A stretch of DNA of 64,000 bases from Forficula auricularia (Eukaryota > Arthropoda > Insecta > Dermaptera > Forficulidae): the NCBI GenBank assembly GCA_024734495.1, contig JALMQS010000681.1, forward strand, positions 7,969,542 to 8,033,541. Direction: 5' to 3'. Under the pieces are notes generated by a model. It was not told the origin of the DNA, made no database searches, and was given only the letters and a program-made list of their open reading frames with translations. Shown here in pieces: positions 63,640 through 64,000 of this stretch (position 1 is its first letter; each line of letters begins with the position of its first letter). A program made the position numbers and the translations under genes.

Positions 63640-64000
63640 ATATATATATATATATATTATTCAACTACTTGAAAATAATTAATTTAATTAAATAATCCAT
63701 CAAAATATTTTTTCTGTTAATTGAGATCTTGTTGTATAATACCTATATATTTTGAAATAAATTCTTGAATATATTTTTTATTTTCTTAAATGAATACAGT
63801 TCTTTAAAAATAATCCTCATAAAATGTTTATTAATAATTCAAACATTTCGGTTTAATAACATATATATTTATAGTATTTATTTATCGGCTTAAAATATCC
63901 TGGAGAACAAGCTCACAATACCTTTCAAAGATCTTGGGGGGGGTGAATGACCTGACCCAGCCCGTTATCTGTGTGCATACAAAAGAGAAAGGAACTTTTT
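63640..64000. other. AT-rich end of the window without a gene
   Basis: A short TA microsatellite (63638-63657) is followed by AT-rich DNA. 63895-64000 resembles the TCACAATACC / GTATTGTGAGCTGG text of the 49.8-50.6 kb duplication in inverse orientation. No coding region. Confidence 0.4.

Overview
The window is nuclear DNA from an animal, most likely an insect; the order cannot be settled from the sequence. The evidence is spliceosomal introns with GT-AG borders, a DM9-repeat gene, a eukaryotic tRNA-His with internal promoter boxes, and a mix of Helitron, hAT, Tc1/mariner-like, Penelope-like and non-LTR elements. The DNA is very AT-rich, gene-poor and packed with nested transposons, many of them foldback (palindromic). 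One 100-N scaffold gap is present. Two protein-coding genes could be built by joining exons, plus one tRNA gene. Most other long reading frames are transposon remnants or chance frames.

Left part (0-12 kb): degenerate repeats lead into a five-exon plus-strand gene (CDS 2761-11704). It has a TATA box about 60 bp upstream of the start, a signal peptide, two or three tiny phase-0 exons encoding a coiled coil, and a last exon with about five ankyrin repeats. The predicted product is a 261-residue secreted coiled-coil/ankyrin protein. Its introns hold a Helitron ending 14 nt before an acceptor site, a Tc1-type relic and large inverted repeats.

Middle (12-47 kb): a hAT-like element with an 8-bp target duplication carries a decayed non-LTR retrotransposon. 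There are two more hAT-like elements, two copies of a 1-kb repeat containing a tRNA-like module, a 93-bp minisatellite, tRNA-His, and a 5'-truncated but open non-LTR retrotransposon inserted with a 15-bp target duplication. This is followed by stacked palindromic elements and a 300-bp tandem array.

Right part (47-64 kb): a three-exon minus-strand gene encodes a 169-residue DM9-repeat protein. Its start codon is on an exon that contributes only ATGG, and its second DM9 unit ends in an apparent frameshift. Beyond it is an 8-kb composite inverted repeat enclosing pieces of a non-LTR element with a restriction-like endonuclease, a Penelope-like GIY-YIG remnant and MITEs.

The main cross-cutting observation is a recurring motif, CTGA(T/A)GA - hairpin - GAA - short self-complementary stem, seen at about ten sites in several unrelated repeats. 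In the best copies the flanks pair as stem I, which is the layout of a type I hammerhead ribozyme. One copy lies about 0.5 kb downstream of a Penelope-like GIY-YIG coding remnant, as expected for Penelope-like elements.
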